Assembly: GCA_036571765.1 (NCBI GenBank)
Contig: BROE01000028.1
Span: forward strand, 3,347,889-3,411,888
Source of the DNA: Plecoglossus altivelis
Taxonomy: Eukaryota; Chordata; Actinopteri; Osmeriformes; Plecoglossidae
Reading direction: 5' to 3'
DNA: 64,000 nt
The translations under genes were made by a program, and so were the position numbers. Positions 44,058 to 57,216 of this stretch are shown here, one piece after another. Under the pieces are notes generated by a model, which searched no databases, had not been told where the DNA came from, and saw nothing but the letters and a program-made list of their open reading frames with translations. How positions within the stretch are numbered: position 1 is the stretch's first letter; each line of letters begins with the position of its first letter.

Positions 44058-44601
44058 TTTATATAAACAAGAGAAAATAAGGCGGTTACACCGCCCAGTT
44101 CGCAGGAATTATTGTGAAACGCACGAGATAAATCGAGGGGGCGTTTCATGCCGAATCGTCAGTATTCCGCTTTCAAATGCCTTTAGTCACAACTGCTTTC
44201 ACGCACAAACATGTATATAGGCAATTAAATATGTGTTAGGATTAAGAATTACACCTCAGTGCGTTAGAATAGGCCTTGTTTTTTGTCATTGGTTGTTTTA
44301 CATTTTAAAAACGATCAGACCACCCAGTAGTTCAGAGCCTCACAGACTCGAATATTTCTATTTAATCAACACTGATCTGAATGGTTGCTACATATCTCAA
44401 TAAAAAACAGTTTTGGTTGGTTTTAATACAAAAAGTAAAAAATTAAAAAAAACTAACGCTGAGAAGCAAGCGTGCTTACACGACGTCATCAATGCGCGTC
44501 GAATAACAATTCATCGTGAGCTAGTGTGTCTGAAGTTAGCATCTTAAATAATTAAATATATTTATTGTCTATACTTTCTTTGGTAAACATCATATTAAGA
44601 C
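44058..44601. promoter_or_regulatory. Shared head-to-head promoter of gpx4 and polr2e
   Basis: Only 544 bases separate the two start codons, which point away from each other, so both promoters must lie here. GPX4 and POLR2E are also divergent neighbours in human. The sequence is AT-rich with no obvious TATA box. Confidence 0.7.
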
Positions 44602-46478
44602 ATGGATGACGAAGAGGAAACGTATAGGTTATGGAAAATTAGAAAAACCATCATGCAGGTGGGTTATATTACCAATGTTCTGTTAACAGTCATCCATAGG
44701 ATTCGTTATACCAGCTTACCGATCTTTAAGTTTTAGTGCATTGAATTAGCTCGACTGAACTACTATTTTAGATTTTTCTCTGTAATTAAAATATAAGTGA
44801 TACAAAGACTCAGACATTGCTGTAAATGTGACAAGCGAAATGTAGCTAGCTGATCATCGAAAATTCAAGAACTCTCCTAGAGAAAGTTATCCGAGACTCA
44901 ACCCATCTGTGCTGTTCTTGACAAGTATCTGTTCCACAGTTATGTCATGACCGAGGTTACCTAGTGACCCAGGATGAGTTAGACCAGACTTTGGATGAGT
45001 TTAAGAGCCAGTTCGGAGACAAGCCGAGCGAGGGTCGTCCAAGACGCACGGATCTCACGGTGCTCGTGGCTCACAACGACGACCCCACAGACCAGATGTT
45101 TGTTTTCTTTCCGGGTAAGATGATTAACGATATCACCAGGTGACGTTAATTTCGGTGTAAGAAACCACGATTTACTAAACAGGCATTTACAAGTCAGATC
45201 AAACACCCCCCCCCCCTCCTCCTTGTGCCCTCAGAGGAACCCAAGGTTGGAATCAAGACCATTAAGATGTACTGTCAGAGGATGCAGGAAGAGAACATTA
45301 CACGCGCCATCATTGTTGTCCAGATGGGTATGACACCATCAGCAAAGCAGGTGCGTGTATAAGCTAAACAGCCGGTCCCACCGTTGGTGACTAACAAACC
45401 ACAACGGTTGTGGTCATTAAAAGTCATCTGTTGCCGTTTCTTTGCCGCACCAAAACAACAAATCATTTTTGTTTGCAATTGTGGATGGTAATTTGTAAAG
45501 AATGAATTAATTTCTGGGTTTATTTCAGTCTCTCGTTGACATGGCCCCTAAATACATCTTGGAACAGTTTCTACAGCAGGAACTGCTCATTAACATCACG
45601 GAGCACGAGGTTTGACTCATAAACACAGTCAGATATTTGGACATTTCTGGCAAAATGCTGATAGAATCAGTATGCGTCACCGTCAATCTTGATGAGCGAT
45701 TGTGGTCTTGTGATTTTCCCCCCCTTCCCACAGCTGGTTCCGGAACATATTGTTATGTCAAAAGAGGAACTGTCTGAACTTCTGACTCGATAGTATCCTT
45801 CCACACTGATGTCGAACAACAAATTATACGTGTCCCACGAACATCTGCAGGGTTTCACACCCAGTCAGGTGGTCAGTTTACCCTTGTTAACCTGCACTGA
45901 GATGTAGGACTGCTTTAGAGACTGTGTCACAGTATGTAGCTTGGTGAGAAGTATGGAAGTGTTACTGGCCAGTTGCTTGTCCTTCACTTGTGTTCCTGAA
46001 GTAAGCTGAAGGAAAGCCAGTTACCCAGGATCCAGGCAGGGGATCCCGTTGCTCGCTACTTCGGCCTTAAGAGGGGCCAGGTGTGTATTTCTAAGACTCT
46101 CTTCCTGTTTGGAGTTCATTCTCTACCTTTTGTTTCTGCCATGTATGCTATTGTTACACTTCCTGTTAAGGTGCCTCGTGGCGATTTACATTTCACGAGT
46201 TGTTTTTCTCACCGGGAAGATTCACTCTTTTGGCTGATGGTCCACATTTTAAGAACAAACCAAAATATGAATGTGATTGGTTGGTAGAGAGCTTGACCAA
46301 TGAGATCAATATGTGGAAACCCAATCAAAAGCTTCATCTTGTGACAGATTCACACGCACATTCTGTTGATAAACACAGAAATAGTTCAGGTTGTCTTCCA
46401 TTGTTGTTGCAGGTGGTAAAGATTATCAGGCCCAGTGAGACAGCAGGTCGTTACATCACCTACAGACTGGTCCAGTGA
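44602..46478 (+). CDS. polr2e: RNA polymerase I/II/III shared subunit RPB5 (RPABC1)
   Basis: Seven exons: 44602-44658, 44940-45114, 45235-45350, 45529-45609, 45734-45792, 46002-46080, 46413-46478. All phases agree and the protein is exactly 210 residues, the size of vertebrate RPB5. It begins MDDEEETYRLWKIRKTIMQ. The N-terminal jaw half includes LVAHNDDPTDQMFVFFP, EEPKVGIKTIKMYCQRM and the ALIVV-like RAIIVVQMGMTPSAKQ. The C-terminal assembly half contains VPEHIVMSKEELSELLTRY, LPRIQAGDPVARYFGLKRGQ and VVKIIRPSETAGRYITYRLVQ with one further stop codon. RPB5 sits at the downstream DNA clamp of all three nuclear RNA polymerases and is essential. The gene looks intact. Confidence 0.97.
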
Positions 46479-46821
46479 CTGTGCTACTGGTAAGACTACC
46501 GGTGCCAAAGTGGGACAAACTAAAACAGTTCCTATCTTTTTCGAATGCAACATTGAACAGTGCAAGTCTATTAACATTCAGTGACAGTTTGTGTGTACCT
46601 GTCATTCCACTTGAGTAAGTCTGTTGCCGTGGAGATGGTAACTACGTCAACCTGTGCTGTTCTGTTCCCATAGGTATGGCACAACACCTGGAGGTGTGGA
46701 GGAATCGGAACTGGTATCCTAGTCAAGAGAGCTATTGTATGATTGGCGGTTTGCCATCTCAATTTTAATCCTGTTTTAGTTACTTTCTCTTTGTGAACTT
46801 TTGTAATTCTGTGTCAATAAA
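46479..46821 (+). terminator. polr2e: polr2e 3' UTR with poly(A) signal
   Basis: AATAAA lies at 46816-46821. A donor-like CTG/GTAAGA near 46490 and an acceptor-like CCCATAG near 46672 suggest that the last part of the UTR may be a separate exon. Confidence 0.6.
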
Positions 46822-47275
46822 CTGTCAGAAAAAAATGGGTTGTTTTTTTTTTAAATCAGAAAGATGCTTCTTACGTCACATTAGTTGTGAAACTAATTTG
46901 ACAGCACGAAAGATGACCTAGCAACCAAAGTAAACATTTACACACCAATACCTGATTAGCCCAAGTCTGTAGTCCTCTTTAACCAGTCTGTTGCTCCCCC
47001 ATCCTGCCAACAAGCACACTTTTATAAACACATTTCTGCGTGAGCATACCTTCTTTTTCCTGAAGAAGGCCATGGTTGTTTTCAAACTGCTTGTAGTTCG
47101 CAGGTTACAAATGAAGTTAAAAGAAAATAAAACCCTTTCACTGTCTGTTCTGAAGAGGTTGATACAGGTAAGCATTGTTTGCCTTTTGGTTTTGTTAACA
47201 AGGTGAGCGCCCGCTTACTTTGCATGGATGTCTTTGAGGGCGTGGCCAACACATACGTTCACTGGCCTGAACATC

Positions 47276-47693
47276 CATCCATCCATCCATTATCTACTGC
47301 TTATCCCTGGGAGGGATTGCAGTGCCGCTTCTTCCCATTGAGGGGTCACGGGTGACTGGAGCCTAACCCAGTAGCTTCGGGCCATAGGCAGGGTACACCC
47401 TGGACTGGGGCCAGCAAGTCGCAGGGCCAACACATAGACACAGACAACCACTCACTCACACATCCACTCCCTAGGGGCAATTTCTCAATATACCAATTAA
47501 CCTATCACATGCATGTCTTTGGACGGTGGGAGGAAGCCGGAGTGCCCGGAGAGAACCCACGGTAACACGGGGAGGACATGCAGACTCCACCCAGAGAGAC
47601 CATGTGATGTTGGATTCAGCCCAAGAATCGAACCCAAGATCTCCTTCCTGGGAGGCAAGGGCTCTAACCGCACCGCCACCATGCACCCCCCTG
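47276..47693 (-). mobile_element. tRNA-derived SINE with (GGAT)n tail, copy 2
   Basis: This has the same structure and orientation as the copy at 6226-6642: B box GGTTCGATTC on the minus strand, CATC repeats at 47272-47290 as the tail, and very few differences between the two. The high identity suggests fairly recent activity. It lies between the convergent polr2e and arhgap45 3' ends. Confidence 0.75.
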
Positions 47694-47795
47694 GTCTGAA
47701 CAATGAATCAATTAGTCCACCTGCTTGACTTCATACACAACCTTCTAAATAAACAAAGACAACAATTCAATCATTTCAAGTCGGATGCTTACCCT

Positions 47796-48389
47796 TTTAA
47801 TTCTTATAATAACTTGGAAAATTGTATTTAGCACATATTACATACAAAAATAGGCAACGGTGAAGGGGGGGGAGGAGATCAATAAAAACCATTTCTGGAT
47901 CAATCTTTTTCGTTTTAGTGCTGAAATAAAACCAGCAGCACTTTATAAACCTCATCGGCTTCGAAATGTATCTCTTACGTCAATCTGACACAAAACGCAC
48001 CAAACTTCACCACGCATTAACGAAAAGCATTTAGGAGCGACGTGTTTTAAAAGAGGACAAGAAAATGAAACACCTTTAAACGTTTAAAAACAGCAGGTTC
48101 GTAAGCTTATAAGCGTTGACATGGGAACAATCAGCAAGGCAACCACGAAGCTCCCAACATCCACGTCTAAGTAAAAGCTCAAGACACATTTAGCATGACC
48201 GTTAGAAGGTACTACTATCTCAGATCGTTGGGAACGGTAAAAACAGGACTCGTTCTGGATGAAAAACCTCGAAAACATCTGCTATTTTGGATTAAACAGC
48301 AGGTGAAATTCAAACAATTCGCCCTATTATTTTTTTTAGTCCTAACACATGCCTGGATTCTCAACTGAACTCGACTGGGGTGCACTTGT
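47796..48389 (-). terminator. arhgap45: arhgap45 3' UTR
   Basis: AT-rich sequence lies below the arhgap45 stop codon. ATTAAA on the minus strand at 47796-47801 is the best poly(A) signal candidate. No other feature is seen. Confidence 0.45.
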
Positions 48390-50972
48390 TTAGACAAACT
48401 CAGCCTCCCTGTCCCTGCTTCTGCTGAGGGGGAGCTTACCAACACACCGGTGAGCCAGTGAGTGCCCTGCCAGGCCCAGCACACAGCTACTGCTGCTGCT
48501 GCTGTTGTTGTTGTTGTTGGACTGGTTCATGCTGAGCTCTGCCATGGAGGAGCTGAGCTCCAGGTGCAGCTCAGATACCTCCAGGTCTGGGGGCTCCGTG
48601 TCTGGAGGGGCAGGGGGGGCAGGGTCAAGGGCTTCTCTATCCTGGCTCTGATCCCAGTCCTGGATTTGCTCCTGGTCCTGGTCCTGCTCCTGGACCTGGT
48701 AGTGGACCTGGTCGCCCAGGTGAAGAGAATGCCCAGAGAGATCCAGACTGTCTCGGCAGCTCAGCTGGTCGTCGTCGGTGCTGACCTCGCTCTCCTGCTT
48801 GACCAGCCTCGCTGGACGCTCCGAGAGGGAGGCCCTCTGACCGGACTCGTCCAGCTCCCAGACCGAGTCCTCCAGCAGGTCACTGGAGCCCAGGGAGCCT
48901 GGAGAACTGCCTGGAGGAGGAAGAGGAGGGAGAGGAGGAGGGAGAGTAGGAGGGAGAGGAAGAAGAAGAGGAGGAGGGAGTAGAGGAGGAATAGGAGGGA
49001 GAGGAGGACGGAGGCAGAAGAGGAGGAAGACGATGAGGAGGAAGAGGAGGAGGAGCGAGAGGAGGAAGAAGAGTAGGAGGGAGAGGAGGAAGAAGAGGAG
49101 AGGAGGTGGCAGGAGAGGATGGGGAGGAGGTGGAAGAAGATGAGGAGGAAGAGGAGGGAGAGGAGGTGGCAGGAGAGGATGGGGAGGAGGAAGAGGAAGG
49201 GGAGGAGGTGGAAGAAGAAGAAGATGAGGAGGAGGAAGAGGAGAACTTCAGAAACACATCCGACACTCAGACAAGATGTGTGGATCCTCCTGTGTCTGAC
49301 TACAGCAATACCTTGTGTTCCAGTCTGCTCACTAACAGTACCGTGTATCTAAACCTGACAATTACAGGAGATACCCTGTGTGATGAGGATGTAACAGATG
49401 CACGGTCTATACCAGGGGTCTCCAATCCTGGTCCTCAAGGGCTGCTGTCCCAAAGGTTTTAGATGTTTCCCTGCTCCAGCACACCTCTCTAATAAAGGGT
49501 TGTTATGAAGCTTCCACAGAGCTTGGTAATGCCTCATTCATTAGAATCAGATGTGCTGGAGCAGGGAAACATCTAAAACCTTCGGGACAGCGGGACCAGG
49601 ATTGGAGACCCCTGATCTATATGCTTCTTACCGCATCCCTCGTCTATCTTGTCAGAGTCCGCTCTGCCCGGCTCCTTGCTGCCATCCTCTTCCTCGACTT
49701 CTGCAGCGTCCGCTGCCCTCTCGCCGTCCGCACCGCTCTGATCCAGCAGGGGGCGCCACAGAACAGGGGACAGGGTTAGTGCATGAGCACATGGCTCGTA
49801 GATACATCGGGCGACGGGTGCATTCGCGCACGCAAAGCGACTGGTCGACGCTTTGCTGTACAGCGTAATTCATCGATTGAAGATTCATCCGTGAAGTTCA
49901 CAGGATGATCTCCAAGTACATCAACCAGCCAACAACACGACAAAGCACTTCTACATATGATGTAAATCATGCTCATGTTTTGGGTAGAGGGGTGCTCCTG
50001 TTCACACACACCTGTGGGTGAGAGGTGGAGGACTGAGAGGTGGAGGATGTGGACGACTTGGACTGGAAGATGGTGGTGTAGAAGACGATGAGAGCCTCCA
50101 CAATGCGAGCCTGGTGGGGGTAGTCCACCAGGGAGGACAGGGACACGGTGGCTCCGGTGGGACGAGGACGCATCAGAGAGGGACCGAACACGATGCCCAG
50201 GTTACTGGGGCTCATCTTGTTGTCCTGCTCCAACTCAGCAATCCTGGGCGGGGAAGGAGGGAGGGAGGGAAGGAGAGAGGGAGGGAGGAAAGGAGAGAGG
50301 GAGGAAGAGAGAGGACAGGAGAGAGAGGAAAAAGGGAGGAAAAGAACATGGGAGGGAGGGAGAGAGAGAAAGGGAGGGAGAGGATGGCAGAGAGAGAGGG
50401 GGAGACAGAGGAGGTGAGAGAGAAAAAGGGAGGAAAAGAAAATGGGAGGGAGAGAGAGGAGAAGAGAGGAAAAAGAAAGAGGAAACTTTCTTTTAACAAG
50501 TCAAAACAGACACTCTGTTCTCTCAGAGAGGGCAGCATGTATAGTCGTCCTCTTATAAAGCACGTGTGCAGCACATCCCAGCCCGAGTCATCATGCGGGC
50601 TGACCTGCGGAGGTGGCGTATGATGTAGCGCAGCGTGGAGACGTTCGTCTTGGGCAGTCCACTGATCAGCCCTTTTAGCCGCTCCACCAGAACCAGGGTG
50701 TCTGGGTCTGTGTCCGGGCCCTGGTCCACCAGCTCCGGGCCCCTGCCGGCCCCAGGGCCCCCTGTCCCAGCCTCCTCCCCTTCAGGGCCCCCCTCGCCTG
50801 TGTGAAGGCTGTCCTTAGCCAGCCCCATCAGGCTGTGATACAGGCGGAACTGCATGATAGGCTCTGGGAGCTGGGGAGGGATGAGGAGTGAGCACACACA
50901 CTTGGATCGCGTTGTCAATTAGAACTTGACATGTGTCCGTGTGCCTGTATGCGTGTGTGTGTCTGCCTGTAT

Positions 50973-51012
<40 letters not shown>

Positions 51013-52431
51013 CTGTCTGAGGTAGAGCTTGAGCACGTTACTGATGTCGTGTGGCGAGCACTGGGACAACTCCACCAGCTCCTTGCCGTTCTCAAACGCC
51101 TGACATAGCTTCTCCACGCGAGTCTTGACGCCATTCACCCTGTAGATGCCCTGGGGAGGGAAGGGAGGGGAGGTGGAGGGAGGGAGTAGGAGAGAAATGA
51201 AGAGAAGCAATCAGAGAAAGAAGCATTATCCATTCACTCGCTCTCTTACTCCTTTGCCAACACCCACCCACCCACCCTCTCCCTCCCCCTCCCTCCCTCC
51301 CCTCACCTTCATCCGCAGTGCCCTTCTCTCTATCTCTGAGATGCACTTGGTGATGATGAAGGGGATGCCATTGCTGCTGGCACCGGCCACCTGGGAGAAG
51401 TCCCTGCCGAACAGCTGCAGTTTGCCCTGCAGCTTCTTGTGGCCACACTGGATGGCCAGGGTCTCCAGGCAACGCTTGTGACACGCCAGGAAACACTGTA
51501 GGAGGGGGAGGGAGGATCCAGGAAGTTGTGATTTGTCCTGTGATTAAAGGAGTTGGCCTGTGCATGCCCTAAAGGCAGTGCCAATGTTAGGATGTGTGAA
51601 GCTACAAAATAACTTTTTTTTGTTGTTGAAAGGTTCCATGTCTTTTGAGTTCCTATGGTGACGTAATCCTTTGTGGGTTAGAAAGAACCCTTCAGGGTTC
51701 TGAAGGGTACCGATGGACCTGCCGTCGTTTCGTTTTTAATGTTGGTGTACAAGAGGAACACTGCTTTGGACACATTTGGAAACACTGTATGCACACCGTG
51801 ACAGAACAACAGAACAAGAACAGACGCAACCTTCCGGAACCTTCCCGGAGCGTTCCGTAAGCCACCTCACCTCCTCACACTCAGCTCCCTGGAAGTACAC
51901 GTAGCTGTCACACTCCCGACATTTGGCTGGGGTCCGCAGCTTCTTCATACGGTGGGTCAGGGCTGCCTTGGAAAGACCCATGTTCCTGAAGGGCCCCGTG
52001 GGAGCCGGCATCTCAGGCTCCATACCGTTGATGTCTGAGGGGAGGAGGAGGAGGTCATAAACACATAGAAGGCAGGGATGAGGAGTGACCGGCAGGTCAG
52101 GAGGAGCTCGCGCCTCACTTGATGTCTCGCAGGACGCCACGTTCCCGTCGTTCTCGTCCACGTCCTCATTGGACGACATGGTGCCGGTGGAGGAGGTGCG
52201 CGCCATTTTGCTGATGTCAACTGAAACACACACAAAAGCAGTCAACCACTGCTCAGGTGGTTCGGAACGGTAGACACCGATCATGTGGGAAGACGTGCTA
52301 CAGCGGGACGGGGGACGTCGGCTGGTTGGCATGGTTACCTGTGCTAGAGGTAGGAGACTCATAGCCTGCTTCTCCTCCCACGCTGTCGTCACTGACTGTG
52401 GAGCCCCACGACTTGTGGACCTTCCCTGGAG

Positions 52432-52475
<44 letters not shown>

Positions 52476-54621
52476 AGCCATGCCATGAACAGGTGAGTCA
52501 TTGACTTCACCAGGCGTCAGTAAGCACATACAGCAGCATAAAAACATCTTGTCCAGTAGAGACAATGCATTCATGTACCCAAGGGGAGGAAGAGGATAGA
52601 TCATTTTCTATTACTCAGAACATCTCAACCCTGCACCTAGTGTGGAGGTACATACTCTTCCTGTCGTCAGACATGGTGCTGTCTGAGAGACGGGGCTCCA
52701 CGGTGCCAGCAGAACTCTCCGCGGAGCTCTGGTGGTCCGTGTTGAAGCTGTCGTGACGTCCCCTGGACGACTGCCTGGACGGAGCCGGGGGGGAAAAAAA
52801 CCCCAAACACGTTAGCGGTGTCAACCTAACCCGAGACCTAACCCAACCTAACCCGAGACCTAACCCAACCTAACCCGAGACCTAACCCAACCTAACCCGA
52901 GACCTAACCCAACCTAACCCGGGCAGATTTCAAGATAGACGACTTGGCGAGGCCACGATGGACGCTAAACGCTCATCGTCGTCTTGAGTGTATTCTGTCA
53001 GGTTTGTGGTCGAGGGGGAGGGAGGGGGGGCTTGCTGGCGTTCCTCCCAGAGAAACTTACTGGCCGGAGGCAGGGGAGTAGGGCTCGAACTGGTAGCTGA
53101 CTTCGGGCTGCTCAGGGAGCTGCAGGTCTTTGACGTGGGCGGCGTACTGCTGGCCCGGGTCGTACTGCTTGCTGCTCTCACACAGAGTCTGGTAGTGTAC
53201 CGGGAGAACCACAGTCTGGGCGTGCATGGTCTGGTAGTAGGAGATGGTAACCTGGCAGAGGGACGGAGGGAGGGAGACAGAGAGAGAGAGGGGGTGTGAG
53301 AGAGGGTGTGAGAGAGGGTGTGAGAGAGACAGGGAGAGAGAGAGGGTGTGAGAGAGTGTAAGAGAATGAGAGAGAGAGCGAGACAGAGAGAGAGTATGGA
53401 TATGCCTTGTATGTTCTGTGGTGTATGATGTGTGTGTGATTTAGTGCCTGTATGTGTGTATGTGTGTGTGTGTGTCAGCGCCTGTGTGTGTGTGAGTCAG
53501 CGCCTGTGTGTGTGTGTGTGTCAGCGCCTGTGTGTGTGTGTGTGTGTGAGTGTGTGTGTCAGCGCCTGTGTGTGTGTGTGTGTGTGTACTGACCGAGCGC
53601 AGCGTCTGGTCACTCTGCTTGATGACTTCCTGCAGCTGTCTGAGTACCGTCACCTTGGTGTGCTCCAGCTCCTGCTGCTGTGTGGTGGCGTCCGCTACAC
53701 ACGTCCTGTAGGTGGCCTCCGCCTCCTCCGCCTGCACGCACGCACACACACACATATTACACACAGACACATGCACACATTACACACACACACACAGACA
53801 CATGCACGCACATGTTACACACACACACGCACATATTACACACAGACATATTACACACATGCACACAGAGACAAGCCCATGTTACACACATGCACATACG
53901 TACATATTACACACATGCACACAGACACAAGCATATATTACACACATGCACATCAACACAAGCACATGTTACGCACATGTACACACGTACATAGTACACA
54001 CATGCACAGAGACACAAGCACATGTTACACACATGTACATGTTACACATGCACACAGACACACGCGCGCACACACATTATACACATGCACACAGACACAC
54101 GCGCGCACACACATTATACACATGCACACAGACACACGCACAAGAATTCTAAGAAGTTTTATAAGAAAGAGTGTTTGACGGAGCTTGTTCCAAGGTGACC
54201 CAAACACCACGGTGATCAAAAGGCCAGTGGAGCTGGTGCGGAACAAGCCAGTCAAAAGCGAAGCATTCTGGGAGTTGTAGGCGGAGAGGTGGAACCTTGT
54301 TGCGGGCCTCTTCCTCCACGCGCCTCTTCTTCTCCAGAGACTTGGCGGTGGATCCCCCTCCCTCCTCCTCTGCTCTGCTGGCGGCTGCTCTGGCCTGGTA
54401 CTCTTCACAGCGAGCAATGTACGCGTGCTTGGCCTTACGCAGGTTTGCTTCACACTCCATCTGCACGCGCATACACACACACACGCGCACACACACACAC
54501 ACACACGCACGCACGCACGCACGCACACACACGTCAGTCAGTCAGTCGGCAATGGAACTCAAATAACTCCCTTTTTAGAATAGAGGAAAGAGAGAGAGAC
54601 ACCGTGAAAGACAGCGAGTGT

Positions 54622-54656
<35 letters not shown>

Positions 54657-54767
54657 CTAGAGACAGAGAGGACTGAGGTATCACCAGTTTCCTCTTGGCT
54701 CGGTGCCACTGCTCCTTGATCTCCTTGCGCCTCTTCTCGTGATCGTACTTGCGCTGCAAGAGAGGCT

Positions 54768-54801
<34 letters not shown>

Positions 54802-56842
54802 GGGTTAGGAGGGGAGTGTGAGGTGCGGAGGATGAAGGGGAGTGTCTGTGAGGGGAGGGGGTTACAGGAGGGTGGAGGGGAGTGTGTGTGAGGGGAGGAG
54901 GTTACAAGAGGGTGGAGGGGAGTGTGTGTGAAGTCTGTACCTGTAGGAAGGTCTTGGTGTGCAGAAGGTTAGCAGTCTGTTGAAGACCTGTGCTCTGTTC
55001 CAGGTCCTGCTCCAGAGCAGGAGTAGATGAACACGCGGCATGTGGGCTGGGGGAGGGAGAGGAAAGAGGGGGAGAGAAGAGGGGGAGGGAGAAGAGAGGG
55101 GAAGAAGGAGGAAGAAGGAAGAACAAGGGAGGAGAAGGATGAGGAGAAGAAGTCATTGAAGGAGAGAAGAAGAGGAGAGGAGGGGGGAGGGAGAAATATG
55201 GAGGGAGGGAGTAGAGGAGTGGTGATGGAGGAGGTAGTAGGGAGGAGAGGAGTGGTGGAGGGAAGGGGAGAGAAGAGAGAGGAAAGAGGAAGAGACAAGG
55301 GGAAAGGAACAAGGCTGGAGGGATACAGGACAGTGTAGAGGGAAGGGTAAAGATTGGGAAGAGATGATAAGATGGACCATACCAATGGAAGTACTTAATA
55401 CCGGGGTACCGAAATTAAATTACAATTCCGAAGCCCAATTTAGCTACGATAGAGAGAAGAGGGGGGAGGGAGAAGAGAGGGGGAGAGGAGAGGGAGGGGG
55501 AGGAGAGAGGGGGAGAGGAGACAGGGAGGGAGGGAGAAGAGGAGAGTGAGGGGAGGGGATGAGGAAAGGGTAGAGGGAGAGGTGAGGGGATGGGAGAAGA
55601 GGAGACAGGGAGGGGAGGAGAGAGGGGAGGAGGAGAAAGCGAGAAGAGGAGACAGGGAGGGGAGAAGAGGAGGAGAGAGGAGGACAAAGGGAGGGGGAGA
55701 AGAGAGAGGGGGAGAGAAGAGAGGAGGAGACAGGGGGGAGAGGAGACAGGGAGGGGAGGGGATAAGGACAGGGTAGAGGGAGAGGTAAGAGGGAGGGGAG
55801 GAGGGAGATGGATGAAATGGACCATACCAAATGGACAGTACTTAATGGACCGTACCGAAAGGCAAATTAGCCAATCCGAAGCCAAGTGGTATGGCGTACC
55901 TGAGTGATGCTGTGTTTGCAGGACTGGTACAGTCTGAGTAGGCCCTTGCCAAACTCCATCTCTGCATGATTACAGACAGACAAGCTGGGTCAACAGACAG
56001 CTGAACCGTAAAGGAGCACTGAGGGATGGGGACAGCTGGGTGGAGGAGTATTTAACTGGATTATCCAATTCATCCATTGTTCCAAATGAATACGTGTACC
56101 ACCCAGCGAAGCAGTTTGGACCCGATACAGACTGCATGAGCTGAGGGGCAGCTTGATGGAGGAGCGAGGCGGAGGGTGAAGATGGTGTCTGGACGTGGGC
56201 ACCTACCTAGGGTGGTCCTCTTCTCCACGTAGGTCATCAGATCCTTCATGTACTTGGAGATGGTCTTGGCGTACAGCAGAGCCGAGTCCACGCCTCCCTC
56301 GCTTCGCTGCAGCACAATGTCCACCTCCTCCACTTTCATGGCTACACGCACCCACACACACACGCACACACACGCACACACACACACACACCATAAGGAC
56401 CAGGAGAGCGTCTCTGACAGGAGATCTATATATGGCGTTGGTCTCGTACCCATGTTGTGGAAATCTGTCCTGAAGTAGTTGCCTTCAGAGGCTGAGCCTG
56501 CATACAGGTTCTCCAGAGACTGCAGGAGACACAGGAACACAACCACCTTCACTATGGTATCTCTGGGTCTGACCCGCAACCTCACACCATTGGTGGAACT
56601 CTTCTTCTAAGCTTCTTCTAAGCTTCTTCTATGATTGTAGTACTGGGCATCTTTAAATGAGGCCAGGTGTTGTCATGTCAGTGACTGGGACTCTAAAAGG
56701 CTCAGTGGCTACAGAGAGCTCTAAGTTGTACTTGAGAGGAGTTGGGTCAGTAGATGTGTGACACCACAGCTGTGAAGGGTTAGGGTTACCCTGCCGCAGA
56801 GAACGACCTGGAAAGAGCTGATGTGTGGTTTTTCCGAGTCTG

Positions 56843-56875
<33 letters not shown>

Positions 56876-57153
56876 AACACAGTGATAAATACACACTGTG
56901 ACTGCCAGGAAGCTGGTACTACAAACTGGCCTGCAAACATCCGAGGTGAGAACTGAAAATTGCACATCTGCATGTCCCTCAAACACCTCCTCCTCCTCCT
57001 CCTTCCTCCCTCCTCCTCCCTCCTCCTCCTCCACTCACCCTGCTCCTCTCTGTGGGCAGCTGAGACAACAGGGTGCTGCTGTCCACCTCCCCCATCAACA
57101 GCTCTGAGACACTGAGGAGGGAGAGCACACCTTAACACCGGCCATTACACACG

Positions 57154-57216
<63 letters not shown>

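Noticed and set aside
48462..48983. 173-codon plus-strand frame
   Set aside because: Antisense shadow of the last arhgap45 exon, which continues the known C-terminus in frame to EFV and stop.
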